Assembly (NCBI RefSeq): GCF_000227295.1
Contig: NZ_JH165054.1
Span: 2,247,577-2,311,576, forward strand
Reading direction: 5' to 3'
Length of the DNA: 64,000 bases
Source: Cutibacterium avidum ATCC 25577
Lineage (GTDB): Bacteria > Actinomycetota > Actinomycetes > Propionibacteriales > Propionibacteriaceae
This document shows positions 1-8,182 of the stretch, piece after piece. How positions within the stretch are numbered: the stretch's first letter is position 1; each line of letters begins with the position of its first letter. The position numbers were made by a program, and so were the translations under genes. The notes under the pieces are model-generated. The model was given only the letters and a program-made list of their open reading frames with translations. It was not told the origin of the DNA and did no database searches.

Positions 1-618
1 ATGCAGCAGATGTACCGGTACTTCACGACATACGGCCCAGTCACCGAAGGGTACGGATATGGCCTTCACGTCGCTGTCACGGGGAAGGAACACATCGTCT
101 ATCACTGCGGTGGGTACCCGGGTTATGGATCGACGATGATGTGGCATCCGCGCTCGGGAGTCGGCATCGTGGTGCTGGCGAATCGGACGTATCACCCGGC
201 CATCCGCGTAACCTCCACGGCCCTCGACACCGTTGTTCCCGGGGTGGGTGACCTGCTGTTGCCCTCGGCAGCCAAGGATCGCAAGACCTGCGACGCCGTC
301 CATCCTTCGCCGATGAATCCCCAAGTCCGGCAACATCTCGACGACGTCGAGAAAATCATTCGCAACTGGTCGAACGATCTGGTGGCTCGGGAGTGGAGCC
401 CGACGATGGACATGGATCGTCCGTTGGATCAGCGCCGCAAGGATTTCGAGGACGTGGTCGAGGCCACCGGGGAATCCGTGGATGCCGCGATCGACGTCGT
501 CGAGATGACGCCGTATCGCTGGATCTGGCGTGTCGAGGGCCCCCTGGCTACCCGTCAGGTCACGGCTTCGGTTAACCCGTTGGGTCAGGTACAGGCCCTC
601 GACGTCAGGATCGTTTGA
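1..618 (+). CDS. Serine hydrolase (beta-lactamase/PBP fold), C-terminal part, cut by window edge
   Basis: The reading frame is open from the first base, so this is the 3' end of a longer gene. The HCGGYPGYGS stretch at about residues 36-45 resembles the third active-site motif (HxG) of class C beta-lactamase-like serine hydrolases, and the following MMWHPRSGVGIVVLANR is the usual strand after it. The Ser-x-x-Lys nucleophile motif must lie outside the window. After about residue 80 the protein has a hydrophilic tail seen in esterase/peptidase members. It converges on the transporter gene, with stops 4 bp apart. Substrate cannot be read; an antibiotic-hydrolysing role is not implied. Confidence 0.75.
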   Translation: MQQMYRYFTTYGPVTEGYGYGLHVAVTGKEHIVYHCGGYPGYGSTMMWHPRSGVGIVVLANRTYHPAIRVTSTALDTVVPGVGDLLLPSAAKDRKTCDAVHPSPMNPQVRQHLDDVEKIIRNWSNDLVAREWSPTMDMDRPLDQRRKDFEDVVEATGESVDAAIDVVEMTPYRWIWRVEGPLATRQVTASVNPLGQVQALDVRIV

Positions 619-622
619 TAGG

Positions 623-1981
623 TCAGATCGTGTCGAGTGAGGTGCCGCGAGTTTCGCGGGCGAACATGTATGTCACACCGCCGATGACGAGCAGCACGGT
701 GAACAGGATGAACGCCGGGAAGACCGCGTCCAAGGTGACATTCTGTTTGACCGCAGATCCGCCCACCATGAGTCCCATGAGCGCCGGACCGATGACCTTG
801 GCAGTCGCACCGATGCCGTAACCGAGTCCCAGACCGGTGGAGCGAGCCTCGTTGGGAAACTGCTCGGCTCCGAAGGCGTTCAGAATGCCGAAGGCGCCGT
901 CGCCGAAGGCCATCGCAACAAGGACGCCGGCAAAGAAAACCTGCCAGCCCCAACCCAGATGAGCCGAAAGCGCGATGATCAGAGTTCCGGCGGCACCTAC
1001 CAGACCGAATGACAGCATCGTGATCCTCCGACCGATGCGGTCGGCCAGCCATGCTGACAGGAAGCGCCCGATGAGATCGGCCAGAGAGACGAACATAAAC
1101 AGGATCCCGACTTGCTCTGCAGACTTGCCGAACCCGGTCTTGAGGAGGGTCTGACCCCACGACTGAATCGTGAATGACCCCAGAATGAAGCAGAAGGACC
1201 CTAGGCTGACTATGAGGAGGCCCTTGCGGTACTTGCCGAAGACAAGTGAGTACGAAGCGTCTTGGACGTGCTCTACCGACGGCAGATCTCCAATGTCGTC
1301 AGCCGGCATCTCCAACGCCCACGCCAAAGCCTCACGGGCTTCATTTTCCCGTCCATGACTCTGTAGAAACCTTGGTGACTCGGGGACAAAGCGAATCCAC
1401 ACAAGCAGGAAGACAGGAATCGCCCCCAGCGCGATGAGAGCACGCCAATTATCACTCAAGGCTTTTTGCCCGAGAGATCCCAGGAAAAGACCGAGCGGTA
1501 TGAATACCGACGCCAATCCCGCAAGAAGGCCGCGCTGTTTAGCTGGCACAAACTCTTGAACATACGGAATCGACGTGATATTGAGGCCGCCAACACCGAT
1601 CCCCACACCAATACGCAATATGGCTAGCATGATCCAGCCGTGATCTGGAGTGAACACTGATACGACGGTGAATGCAACGAACATGAGGACGCACCAGAAA
1701 AATGACGAACGGCGTCCGATTTTGTCTGCCAGACGTCCCCACATAATGGCACCGATGACCGTACCCAGGCCAGAACAGGCGAGGATGAGGCCCGCCTCAG
1801 TGCCGGTCAGGTTCCATGGCTTAGTGAGGACGGATACCACGAAACCAATGAGGAAGATGTCAAAGAACTCGGAAATGTTTCCGATGATGGCCAGGGCGAC
1901 AAGATTCTTCTGATTGAGCGTCAAAGGGCGCGAATCTATAAGATCTAAGGCTGATTGCTTGGATGTTGTAGAGGTGGACAT
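623..1981 (-). CDS. MFS transporter of the sugar-acid operon
   Basis: Major facilitator permease of about 452 residues and about 12 hydrophobic segments. The loop GRLADKIGRRSSF after TM2 and its repeat in the second half (ADRIGRRITM) are MFS signature motif A. I chose the ATG at 1981 (MSTSTTSK...) because AGGAG lies about 10 nt upstream; a longer frame to 2056 would run into the kinase gene. It is the last gene of a six-gene operon containing UlaD/E/F-type enzymes. It probably imports the unphosphorylated substrate, since no PTS genes are present. The 5' part has several AT-rich stretches compared with its neighbours. Confidence 0.85.
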   Translation of the reverse strand: MSTSTTSKQSALDLIDSRPLTLNQKNLVALAIIGNISEFFDIFLIGFVVSVLTKPWNLTGTEAGLILACSGLGTVIGAIMWGRLADKIGRRSSFFWCVLMFVAFTVVSVFTPDHGWIMLAILRIGVGIGVGGLNITSIPYVQEFVPAKQRGLLAGLASVFIPLGLFLGSLGQKALSDNWRALIALGAIPVFLLVWIRFVPESPRFLQSHGRENEAREALAWALEMPADDIGDLPSVEHVQDASYSLVFGKYRKGLLIVSLGSFCFILGSFTIQSWGQTLLKTGFGKSAEQVGILFMFVSLADLIGRFLSAWLADRIGRRITMLSFGLVGAAGTLIIALSAHLGWGWQVFFAGVLVAMAFGDGAFGILNAFGAEQFPNEARSTGLGLGYGIGATAKVIGPALMGLMVGGSAVKQNVTLDAVFPAFILFTVLLVIGGVTYMFARETRGTSLDTI

Positions 1982-2015
1982 GTAACTATATCTCCTACCT
2001 GCGCCGCGGTTGTTG

Positions 2016-2966
2016 TCAACGCAGAATGTCTGTGTTCGAAGGAATATTGAGCTCACTGGGACTCACACGAGTAAGGTCTCCATAATGAGTCAGGGCGTAA
2101 GCAGATGTCCGCTGCCCGTAATAGATTCCCTGGACCACGTCACCTGCAAGATACCCGTGCAATGTTCCTGCGACGAAGGAGTCTCCTGCGCCTGGACGGT
2201 CGACGACAGGCACCTGAACCACTGGGAAGGTGTGGTCGCCGTGCTCGTCGTCGGATAGATAGACACCATTGATCTGGTCAGTGGACACGACCGTCGGTGC
2301 TCCGAACAATTCACGCAGATCGTGACATGCCTGTTCGCCGTCAGATTCAATCCCAAATACTGCCATGCCGTCACGCACCGAGCAAAAGACAATGTCCGAT
2401 ATGCACGCAATGGATTCGAGCACTTCTCGGGCCCGTCTCGGCTCCCACAACAGGGAACGATAATTGACGTCAAGTGCGACGGCTATTCCACGGCGGTGGG
2501 CCTCCTCGACAAAATGGCTCACCACAACAGCCGTGTTCTCGGTCAGAGCAGCCGTGATGCCAGTCACGAAAACCAGTTTCGTGTCGAGCATGGCCTCCCA
2601 ATCGAGATCCTCGACACGGACGTCACGAAAAGGGGTGTGCTCGCGATCGTAAAGCACACGTGCTGGCATCGGATACTCACCGGGCTCCATGAAGTACAGT
2701 GCGACGCGCCCCTCAGGCTTGATACAGATGTGGGAGACATCGACACCGACACTACGAAACTCGTTGACAACCCGGTCGGTAAGATCGCCCTGTGGCATAA
2801 CAGATGTCCAGCAGGTGTCGCGACCGAGCTGGGACAGCAAGCCTGCAACGTTGGCTTCGGAGCAGGCAGCGGTGGCCCGTAGCTGCTGGGCATTAACGAG
2901 ACGCTCGCCCTTGTAGCAGGTGAGCCGGATCTGTCCCTCACCGATAGTTGAGATGTCGTAAGTCAT
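2016..2966 (-). CDS. PfkB-family carbohydrate kinase
   Basis: Sugar kinase of 316 residues in the ribokinase/PfkB fold, most like 2-keto-3-deoxygluconate kinases in overall pattern. The C-terminal signature DRPGAGDSFVAG (about residues 257-268) carries the anion-hole GAGD with the catalytic Asp. The ATG overlaps the upstream aldolase/epimerase stop as ATGA, which implies translational coupling. In an operon without a PTS this kinase is the only enzyme able to make the phosphorylated intermediate the Ula-type enzymes need. The exact substrate (for example L-ascorbate or a related lactone or keto acid) is inferred from context only. Confidence 0.85.
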   Translation of the reverse strand: MTYDISTIGEGQIRLTCYKGERLVNAQQLRATAACSEANVAGLLSQLGRDTCWTSVMPQGDLTDRVVNEFRSVGVDVSHICIKPEGRVALYFMEPGEYPMPARVLYDREHTPFRDVRVEDLDWEAMLDTKLVFVTGITAALTENTAVVVSHFVEEAHRRGIAVALDVNYRSLLWEPRRAREVLESIACISDIVFCSVRDGMAVFGIESDGEQACHDLRELFGAPTVVSTDQINGVYLSDDEHGDHTFPVVQVPVVDRPGAGDSFVAGTLHGYLAGDVVQGIYYGQRTSAYALTHYGDLTRVSPSELNIPSNTDILR

Positions 2967-3631
2967 GCCGTCACCCCCTGGGACGCAGCTGGGGTGCCGT
3001 AGCGGTTGGTGTATCGGTCGTGGTTGGAGTCGATCTCCGACTGCGGGAGCGGGGAGATTTTGCCGATGAGCTTGGCAAAAGTCAGGGTCCTGGCGACGTC
3101 CTCGACCATAACGGCTGCCTTGACAGCCTTCTCAATAGACGTACCGACAGTGAAGACACCGTGTTTCTTGAGTAGTACGGCTGGGGACTCGTCGATGAAC
3201 CGTACAATTTGCTCACCTATCTGCTCAGTGCCGATCTGGGCGTAATCTCCGCACGGGACTCGTCCACCGAACTCATCAGCGACGGCGGTCATGGCGCAGG
3301 GTATGTCCTGGCCTGTGGCAGCCCAGGCGGTGGCGAAGGTGGAGTGAGTGTGGATGATGCTGCGGATGTCGTCATGGCGACGATAGACGTACAGGTGCGA
3401 AGCAGTGTCCGAAGATGGTCCACGATCTCCCTCGACAACCTTTCCGTCAAGGTCGACGACAACCATGTCGTCAGGGGTCATGTCGTCGTACAGCATTCCG
3501 GAGGGCTTGATGATCACCAAGCCGGTCCCGGGGTCTCGGGCAGACAAATTGCCCGAGGTCCAGGTCACCAGGCCGTGTCGGGGCAGGTCGAGATTGCCTT
3601 CGCAAACGTCTTTCTTGAGCTCTTCGAGCAT
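2963..3631 (-). CDS. ulaF: L-ribulose-5-phosphate 4-epimerase (class II aldolase family)
   Basis: Zinc enzyme of 222 residues that interconverts L-ribulose 5-phosphate and D-xylulose 5-phosphate, the exit step to the pentose phosphate pathway. Family motifs are SGNLSARD (about 26-33), KPSGMLYDDM, the SSDTASHLYVYR segment, the Zn ligands in IHTHSTF (about 93-99) and KKHGVFTVG (about 154-162). A strong AAAGGAG lies 9-10 nt before the ATG. Context with UlaD- and UlaE-type genes favours UlaF over AraD, since no ribulokinase or isomerase is present. A fuculose/rhamnulose-phosphate aldolase is the main alternative within the family. Confidence 0.88.
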   Translation of the reverse strand: MLEELKKDVCEGNLDLPRHGLVTWTSGNLSARDPGTGLVIIKPSGMLYDDMTPDDMVVVDLDGKVVEGDRGPSSDTASHLYVYRRHDDIRSIIHTHSTFATAWAATGQDIPCAMTAVADEFGGRVPCGDYAQIGTEQIGEQIVRFIDESPAVLLKKHGVFTVGTSIEKAVKAAVMVEDVARTLTFAKLIGKISPLPQSEIDSNHDRYTNRYGTPAASQGVTA

Positions 3632-3722
3632 CGAACGTTCTCCTTTGAACAGCGGTATAGGAATTTTTTGGAGGTTTGGTGTCGGTCGGCCCAGGATTCA
3701 AGCTGGGCCAACCGATCTCGAA

Positions 3723-4610
3723 TCAGGCGAGGGCCCGACGAATCGGGATTCCGGCGCTTCGAAGACGCCCCTCGATGAACTCACGCGCCGACACACTGCG
3801 ATCATTGGAATCGGGGGCATCGTCGTTCCACATCTCGATCATCATTCGGCCGCGCCAGCCCTGCCTGGCAAGGATGGCGAAGGCATCGTCCCAGTCAACG
3901 GTCCCCTCTCCCATCGGTACCCGTCGAGGCTCGCCAGGCCGGACATCCTTCACGTGGATCGCAACCATGTGGCCACGCCCAGCCTCGAGTTCGATCGAGG
4001 CGTCGAGCTGCCGTTCGGCAATGTTTCCGATGTCGGGGTAGACCTGCAGGTAAGGCGAGTGAGCGAGCTTGACGAACTCCATGGCCTTGCGGATGGAATT
4101 AACGTCGGTGCCGTCGACATTCTCGATGCCCATGACGACGCCGAGACGGGCCGCCATCGGGATGGCGTCGAGGAGAAGGTCGGTGTACCACTGCTCGGCG
4201 TGGTCATTCATCTGCTCGTAGTAGCAGTAGTACCCCGCCACCTGAAGCACGGACGCTCCGAGATCGTGGCAAAGGTGCAGGCCTTCGGCTAGCACGTCAC
4301 GGGCACGTTGACGCACCGCGGGGTCGGCGCTACCGGGGCCAATGCGCCTATGCACTGACAAGCAGATACCACCGATCGTGGTCTCTGTTTCCTCGGCACA
4401 GCGACGCACCATACGACGGCGGTCCTGATCCCACTCAAGCCGTGCGGCCCTTCCTTCGGTTTCGTCGACCGATAGGTCGACGAAACCGAAGCCGGCCTCA
4501 GGCACCTGGGTAAGGAAGCGACGCCAGTCGTCATCAGTCTCAAGCTGGTTGCCAACAAGAGCCTTCTCGTAAATGCCGAGTGCCACTCCGTCCGACAGCG
4601 ACTCGGTCAT
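3723..4610 (-). CDS. ulaE: L-xylulose/L-ribulose-5-phosphate 3-epimerase
   Basis: TIM-barrel epimerase of the UlaE/SgbU family, about 295 residues, converting L-xylulose 5-phosphate to L-ribulose 5-phosphate. The four metal-binding positions appear conserved: Glu in MGIENVDGTD, Asp in VYPDIGNIAE, His in AIHVKDVRPGEPR and Glu in MMIEMWND. MGEGTVDW is also typical of the family. I chose the ATG at 4610 because it overlaps the UlaD-like stop as ATGA; a GTG at 4619 in frame is possible. It is followed after 91 bp by ulaF. Confidence 0.9.
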   Translation of the reverse strand: MTESLSDGVALGIYEKALVGNQLETDDDWRRFLTQVPEAGFGFVDLSVDETEGRAARLEWDQDRRRMVRRCAEETETTIGGICLSVHRRIGPGSADPAVRQRARDVLAEGLHLCHDLGASVLQVAGYYCYYEQMNDHAEQWYTDLLLDAIPMAARLGVVMGIENVDGTDVNSIRKAMEFVKLAHSPYLQVYPDIGNIAERQLDASIELEAGRGHMVAIHVKDVRPGEPRRVPMGEGTVDWDDAFAILARQGWRGRMMIEMWNDDAPDSNDRSVSAREFIEGRLRSAGIPIRRALA

Positions 4611-5269
4611 CTCGGCCACACCTCGTCTAGCGTGGAGCGTAGTTGCTGTGCCGCAGCCCTTGGGTCGTCGGCGGCGACGATTGAACGACCGGCGATGACA
4701 ATGCCGACTGGATGCTCAGCAAAGACCGGAAGGTCCTTGGGAGTGATGCCTCCAGTGACGGTGACCGTGAATCCCATCTCGGCGAGTTCGTCGACCCGCC
4801 CGAGATCCTCGGGTTTCCACGACAAGTCCCCGGCGGCCTCCCGGTCGCGGGAACGCTTAACGATGACGTGCTGGACACCCAATTCACGCCAGGTGCGGGC
4901 GCGGTCGGCGTCGTACCACTCATCCGCGAGCTCGACCTGGACTTCGCCACCGAATTCCTCTGCCACCTTGCACACTTGATCGATGGTGGTCAGAGATGCC
5001 CCGGCGACACAGGAAACGAGGTCGGCTCCGGCTTCGAAGCACAGCCGGGCGATCTTGGCCCCGGCTTCGGCTATGCGAACATCGGCGAGAATAACCTTCC
5101 CAGGATAGACCGCCCGGATGGCACGCACCGCATCCATGCCCTCGGCTAGAACCAGGATGGTGCCACACTCGATGACGTCAACCTCGTTGGACACTTGGGA
5201 CAGCGGGGCGAGGGCCGACGGCAGGTCGTAGGTATCAAGAGCAACTTGGAGTCGTGGCATCGTCGTCAC
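4607..5269 (-). CDS. ulaD: UlaD-like decarboxylase (OMP decarboxylase suprafamily) with altered active site
   Basis: A 220-residue TIM barrel aligning along its length with 3-keto-L-gulonate-6-phosphate decarboxylase (UlaD/SgbH), which makes L-xylulose 5-phosphate. ECGTI (Glu34), the QVELAD strand, KRSRDREAAG, VTVTGGI and IAGRSI match the family. The usual DxKxxD motif, however, reads D63-V-R65-I-A-E68, and the His expected before RSRD is Lys138. These positions correspond to catalytic Lys64 and His136 of the E. coli enzyme as I recall them. The start is GTG at 5269, overlapping the lactonase stop (GTGA); ATG at 5260 is an alternative. Activity or substrate may therefore differ from true UlaD. 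Confidence 0.82.
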   Translation of the reverse strand: MTTMPRLQVALDTYDLPSALAPLSQVSNEVDVIECGTILVLAEGMDAVRAIRAVYPGKVILADVRIAEAGAKIARLCFEAGADLVSCVAGASLTTIDQVCKVAEEFGGEVQVELADEWYDADRARTWRELGVQHVIVKRSRDREAAGDLSWKPEDLGRVDELAEMGFTVTVTGGITPKDLPVFAEHPVGIVIAGRSIVAADDPRAAAQQLRSTLDEVWPR

Positions 5270-6258
5270 CCAGCCAGGGGCTCGAAGCCAAGGAAGGTCG
5301 CGGCGTTGTTGATGAGCAGGTCATCGACGTAGCTGCGGTCAAAGCCCTCGTCCTCAATCAGACGCGGGCAGAAAACGGCCGGATCATAGTCAATGCCGGA
5401 GACCGAGCCGTAGACCTTCTGGTAAGAGGCTTTACCGGAATCGGTACCCAGCAGTACCTGCTTGCCGTAGCCCTTCTTCCCGAGGGCCTTAATCAGGTTG
5501 ACGCGGGTATTGTCCGGGACGTACTTGATGCGGTTTGTGCCGTCGAGCTCGACGTAGCAGCCAAGCTTGCAGATCTGCTCGTGGACCCACGGATCCCAGT
5601 TACGCTGCATGTGACCGATTGCGATTTTGGCAGGATCGACGCCCTGGTCGACGAGGAAGCGTGCCTGCTCGGGGCCGCAAGTTCCGGCCGTTACATGGGT
5701 GTTGATAGGGCATCCGGTCTCCTTAGATGCGATAGCCACCGCCTTGCCGGATTTCTGTTCCCACTCGGTAATCTTGCCGTAAGCGGTCGCCCACTTTATG
5801 ACGCCGGCCTTGGCCCCGGTGCGTTCGACGATGGGGCCCATGTAGTCGAAGCGGTCGATGCCCTCGACAATGTCGGCAATGAGCAGATCGGCAATCTGGT
5901 TGACGGTGTACTGGTTGACCCAGCTCTGACGCCATTCCAGGTAGACCTTCTGCTGGTGAAATCCGGTGGCCTGGACGACCTGGAGGCCTGGGACCTTCTC
6001 GACAACTTCAAGGGTCTTGAGCACACCACGACCCGAGGATGCGGGGCACATGTCGACGATCGTGGCGCCGTCGGCCCAGCTCATGGAAGCTTCGACGAAG
6101 TAGGTGGCCTCCTGAGCGGCCTTGTCGACGTCGTCGAGCAGGTGATCAGGATCGATGTAGACCTCACCGGCGCCAACACGGATGAGGTGGTCGTGGGCAT
6201 TGACGACACCAAGCGTGTCGGGTGAAACGTCGCCAGTGATGGTACGAACGACGGCCAT
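5266..6258 (-). CDS. Phosphotriesterase-family lactonase (sugar-phosphate lactone hydrolase type)
   Basis: A 330-residue amidohydrolase of the phosphotriesterase group. The binuclear metal centre looks complete: HDH near residue 22, the carbamylated Lys in AGVIKWAT (about 152-159), His in INTHVTAG, His in AIGHMQRN and Asp in LLGTDSGK. Characterised relatives in Firmicutes and mycoplasmas hydrolyse phosphorylated furanose lactones. As first gene of an operon with UlaD/E/F-type genes it probably does the job of UlaG, opening a phosphorylated lactone such as L-ascorbate 6-phosphate. AGAGGAA lies about 9 nt upstream of the ATG. The promoter is shared with the divergent SorC-type regulator. Confidence 0.83.
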   Translation of the reverse strand: MAVVRTITGDVSPDTLGVVNAHDHLIRVGAGEVYIDPDHLLDDVDKAAQEATYFVEASMSWADGATIVDMCPASSGRGVLKTLEVVEKVPGLQVVQATGFHQQKVYLEWRQSWVNQYTVNQIADLLIADIVEGIDRFDYMGPIVERTGAKAGVIKWATAYGKITEWEQKSGKAVAIASKETGCPINTHVTAGTCGPEQARFLVDQGVDPAKIAIGHMQRNWDPWVHEQICKLGCYVELDGTNRIKYVPDNTRVNLIKALGKKGYGKQVLLGTDSGKASYQKVYGSVSGIDYDPAVFCPRLIEDEGFDRSYVDDLLINNAATFLGFEPLAG

Positions 6259-6336
6259 TGGGGTGATTCCTCTCTCACGACTGTGTGACGAGAACCATTC
6301 AGCCGTCAGCCTGACATCCTTCGCAAGGCCATGGGA

Positions 6337-6348
6337 TCACATATGTGA
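6337..6348. promoter_or_regulatory. Operator-like palindrome 1 in the sorC/lactonase divergent region
   Basis: The sequence TCACATATGTGA is a perfect 12-bp palindrome lying 79 bp upstream of the lactonase start. A near copy lies 83 bp away, close to the regulator gene. The pair is the likely binding site of the SorC-type regulator; the half-site TCACA also resembles a CRP half-site, so a CRP-type activator is an alternative. Confidence 0.55.
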
Positions 6349-6419
6349 ATTCACTAAGCGCTAAAGCGCCGGTATGATGGTTTAACACCGCGTTTCTGCG
6401 GGGCCATAAGTACGAAGAT

Positions 6420-6431
6420 TCACATTTGTGA
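6420..6431. promoter_or_regulatory. Operator-like palindrome 2, next to the sorC start
   Basis: TCACATTTGTGA is an imperfect copy of the palindrome at 6337-6348, with a centre-to-centre distance of 83 bp (close to eight helical turns). It ends 7 bp before the ATG of the regulator, where it would block transcription or translation start, consistent with autoregulation and DNA looping. Confidence 0.5.
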
Positions 6432-6438
6432 GATACAT

Positions 6439-7383
6439 ATGACTGACCGCGAACACATCCAGACCCTACTGACCGTGGCAAAGCGATACTGGCTGGAACA
6501 AGCGACTCAGGCCGAGATCGCTGCTGAGATCGGCTACTCCCGATCGATGGTGTCACGCCTGCTCGACGAAGCGCGGCGCCGCGGAATCATCACGTTTACC
6601 GTGCAGCACCCGTTACAACGAGCAGTTGCGTTGGAACAGGACCTGACGCGCACCTTTGGGTTAGCGTGCGCGCGCGTAGCCATGTCGGATGACGACTCTG
6701 CGGCTCACGAGGTGTCACGGATGGCTTCCGATCTCGTGACTACATATATGCACCCGGACTCGGTCATCGCGCTGTCGAATGGGCGTGGAGTAGCTTCGGT
6801 GGTGCGCGCCATGACCCCGACACGTCACCCTGAAGCGACAGTGGTCCAGGCAATTGGGGGGACAGCGCGGGGGAATCTACTCCTTGACTCCCCCGAGCTG
6901 TGTCGCCAACTGGCGGAGCGACTTGGCTGCGCTTACCGAGTGATGCCCGCGCCAGTGTTGGTATCGAATCCGCAAGTAGCAGCGGCTTTAAAGGCGGAGA
7001 AGTCCATTGGAATGACGATCGCAATGGCCTCCCACGCCGACATCTTGGTGACAGGGGTGGGCGCGGTCGGGGTGAATTCGGTGGCACCGATTTTCGATCA
7101 TGTGATGCCCGAACGGGCTCATGCCGAGTTGTTGTCGCGGGGAGCGGTCGGCCACATCTGTGGGCACCACATCGATGCTCAGGGCCGTCACGTCGATGCG
7201 GGCTTCTGCCAAGGGTTGATGACAATACCGATCGACCGAATCCCATCAATCACCCACGTCATCGTCAGCGCTTTCGGAGCCGAAAAGGCCCCGGCTTTGA
7301 CTGCGATCCTTCGAGGCAATCTGGTAACGGATCTGGTAACCGACATCGCAACTGCGAAGGCTGTGCTCGATCCTCGCGGCTGA
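6439..7383 (+). CDS. SorC/DeoR-type sugar-responsive transcription regulator
   Basis: A 314-residue regulator. The N-terminal helix-turn-helix is at about residues 19-50 (QATQAEIAAEIGYSRSMVSR, then LLDEARRRGI). The rest is a SorC-type sugar-phosphate-binding domain: ALSNGRGVASVV near 112-123, QAIGGTARGNLL and the C-terminal VSAFGAEKAPALTAILRGN pattern. It is divergent from the sugar-acid operon and shares a 180-bp intergenic region with paired palindromes, so it is the probable local regulator responding to a phosphorylated intermediate. No good ribosome-binding site is visible; the operator occupies that place. Confidence 0.88.
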   Translation: MTDREHIQTLLTVAKRYWLEQATQAEIAAEIGYSRSMVSRLLDEARRRGIITFTVQHPLQRAVALEQDLTRTFGLACARVAMSDDDSAAHEVSRMASDLVTTYMHPDSVIALSNGRGVASVVRAMTPTRHPEATVVQAIGGTARGNLLLDSPELCRQLAERLGCAYRVMPAPVLVSNPQVAAALKAEKSIGMTIAMASHADILVTGVGAVGVNSVAPIFDHVMPERAHAELLSRGAVGHICGHHIDAQGRHVDAGFCQGLMTIPIDRIPSITHVIVSAFGAEKAPALTAILRGNLVTDLVTDIATAKAVLDPRG

Positions 7384-7421
7384 GGTTGGTATGACCGGCC
7401 CCGCAAAACAGAATACCCACC

Positions 7422-8072
7422 TGCCATGAACTCCGCGAGATCAACAACGTCCCCATCTTCCTCACCGACGACGGCGTATCCCTCCCCCACGGCATGGCCG
7501 TCGCCGCAACCGAACGCGGCGCCGACGGGCTCATCATCCAAGGCCCCTCAGCCGGTGGACACAGCGCCACCTTCGACCCCACGCGGACACCACAACCGGA
7601 AGACCTCCCCACTCTCGTCTCACACGTGCGCAAGGCCAGCCCTTTGCCAGTGATCGCCGCCGGCGGCATCGATGGCGCTGAAGCGGTACGAGCAGCACTT
7701 GATGCAGGCGCCATCGCGGTTGCCGTAGGGACCCTTCTGCTCCGCACCAACGAAGCCGGAACCTCAGCCACCCACCGGGCGGCACTGGCCGACCCCGCCT
7801 TCGACGACACCACCATCACCCACGCGTTCACCGGACGACCGGCCCGCGCCCTCACCAACGACTTCATCACCCAACACCACGCCACCGCACCCCACGCATA
7901 CCCCGCCATGCACCATCTCACCCGCCCACTGCGACAAGCCGCCACCCAAGCCGGAGACACCCACCGAGTCCACCTCTGGGCCGGCACCGGCTACCGCAAC
8001 GCACCCACCGGCCCAGCCGCCAACATCATCCGCACGCTCTACCCACTCCCCGACGATGGCCACCTCACCTAA
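7422..8072 (+). pseudogene. Nitronate monooxygenase (2-nitropropane dioxygenase) remnant, N-terminal half missing
   Basis: The frame reads CHELREINNVPIFL, then GADGLIIQGPSAGGH (FMN phosphate-binding glycine loop) and LPVIAAGGIDGAEAVRAAL, followed by a normal C-terminus, all characteristic of nitronate monooxygenases. Only about 216 codons remain of the usual 320-370. Homology begins about 39 bp after the SorC-type gene stop, with an in-frame TGA at 7392 and no start codon with a ribosome-binding site before the catalytic region. The simplest reading is that the sugar-acid module replaced the 5' half. Translation from the internal ATG at 7494 (192 codons) would lack the N-terminal FMN-site strands. 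Confidence 0.75.
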
Positions 8073-8182
8073 CCGGTATGGATGTAACGCTCCTGTGCGG
8101 TGATCCTTCGTGATGTGACCCCCATATGTGGTGTGCTTGTGTGGGTTCATAAGCATCTTTACTGGGCGAGAGGACGATTCCG

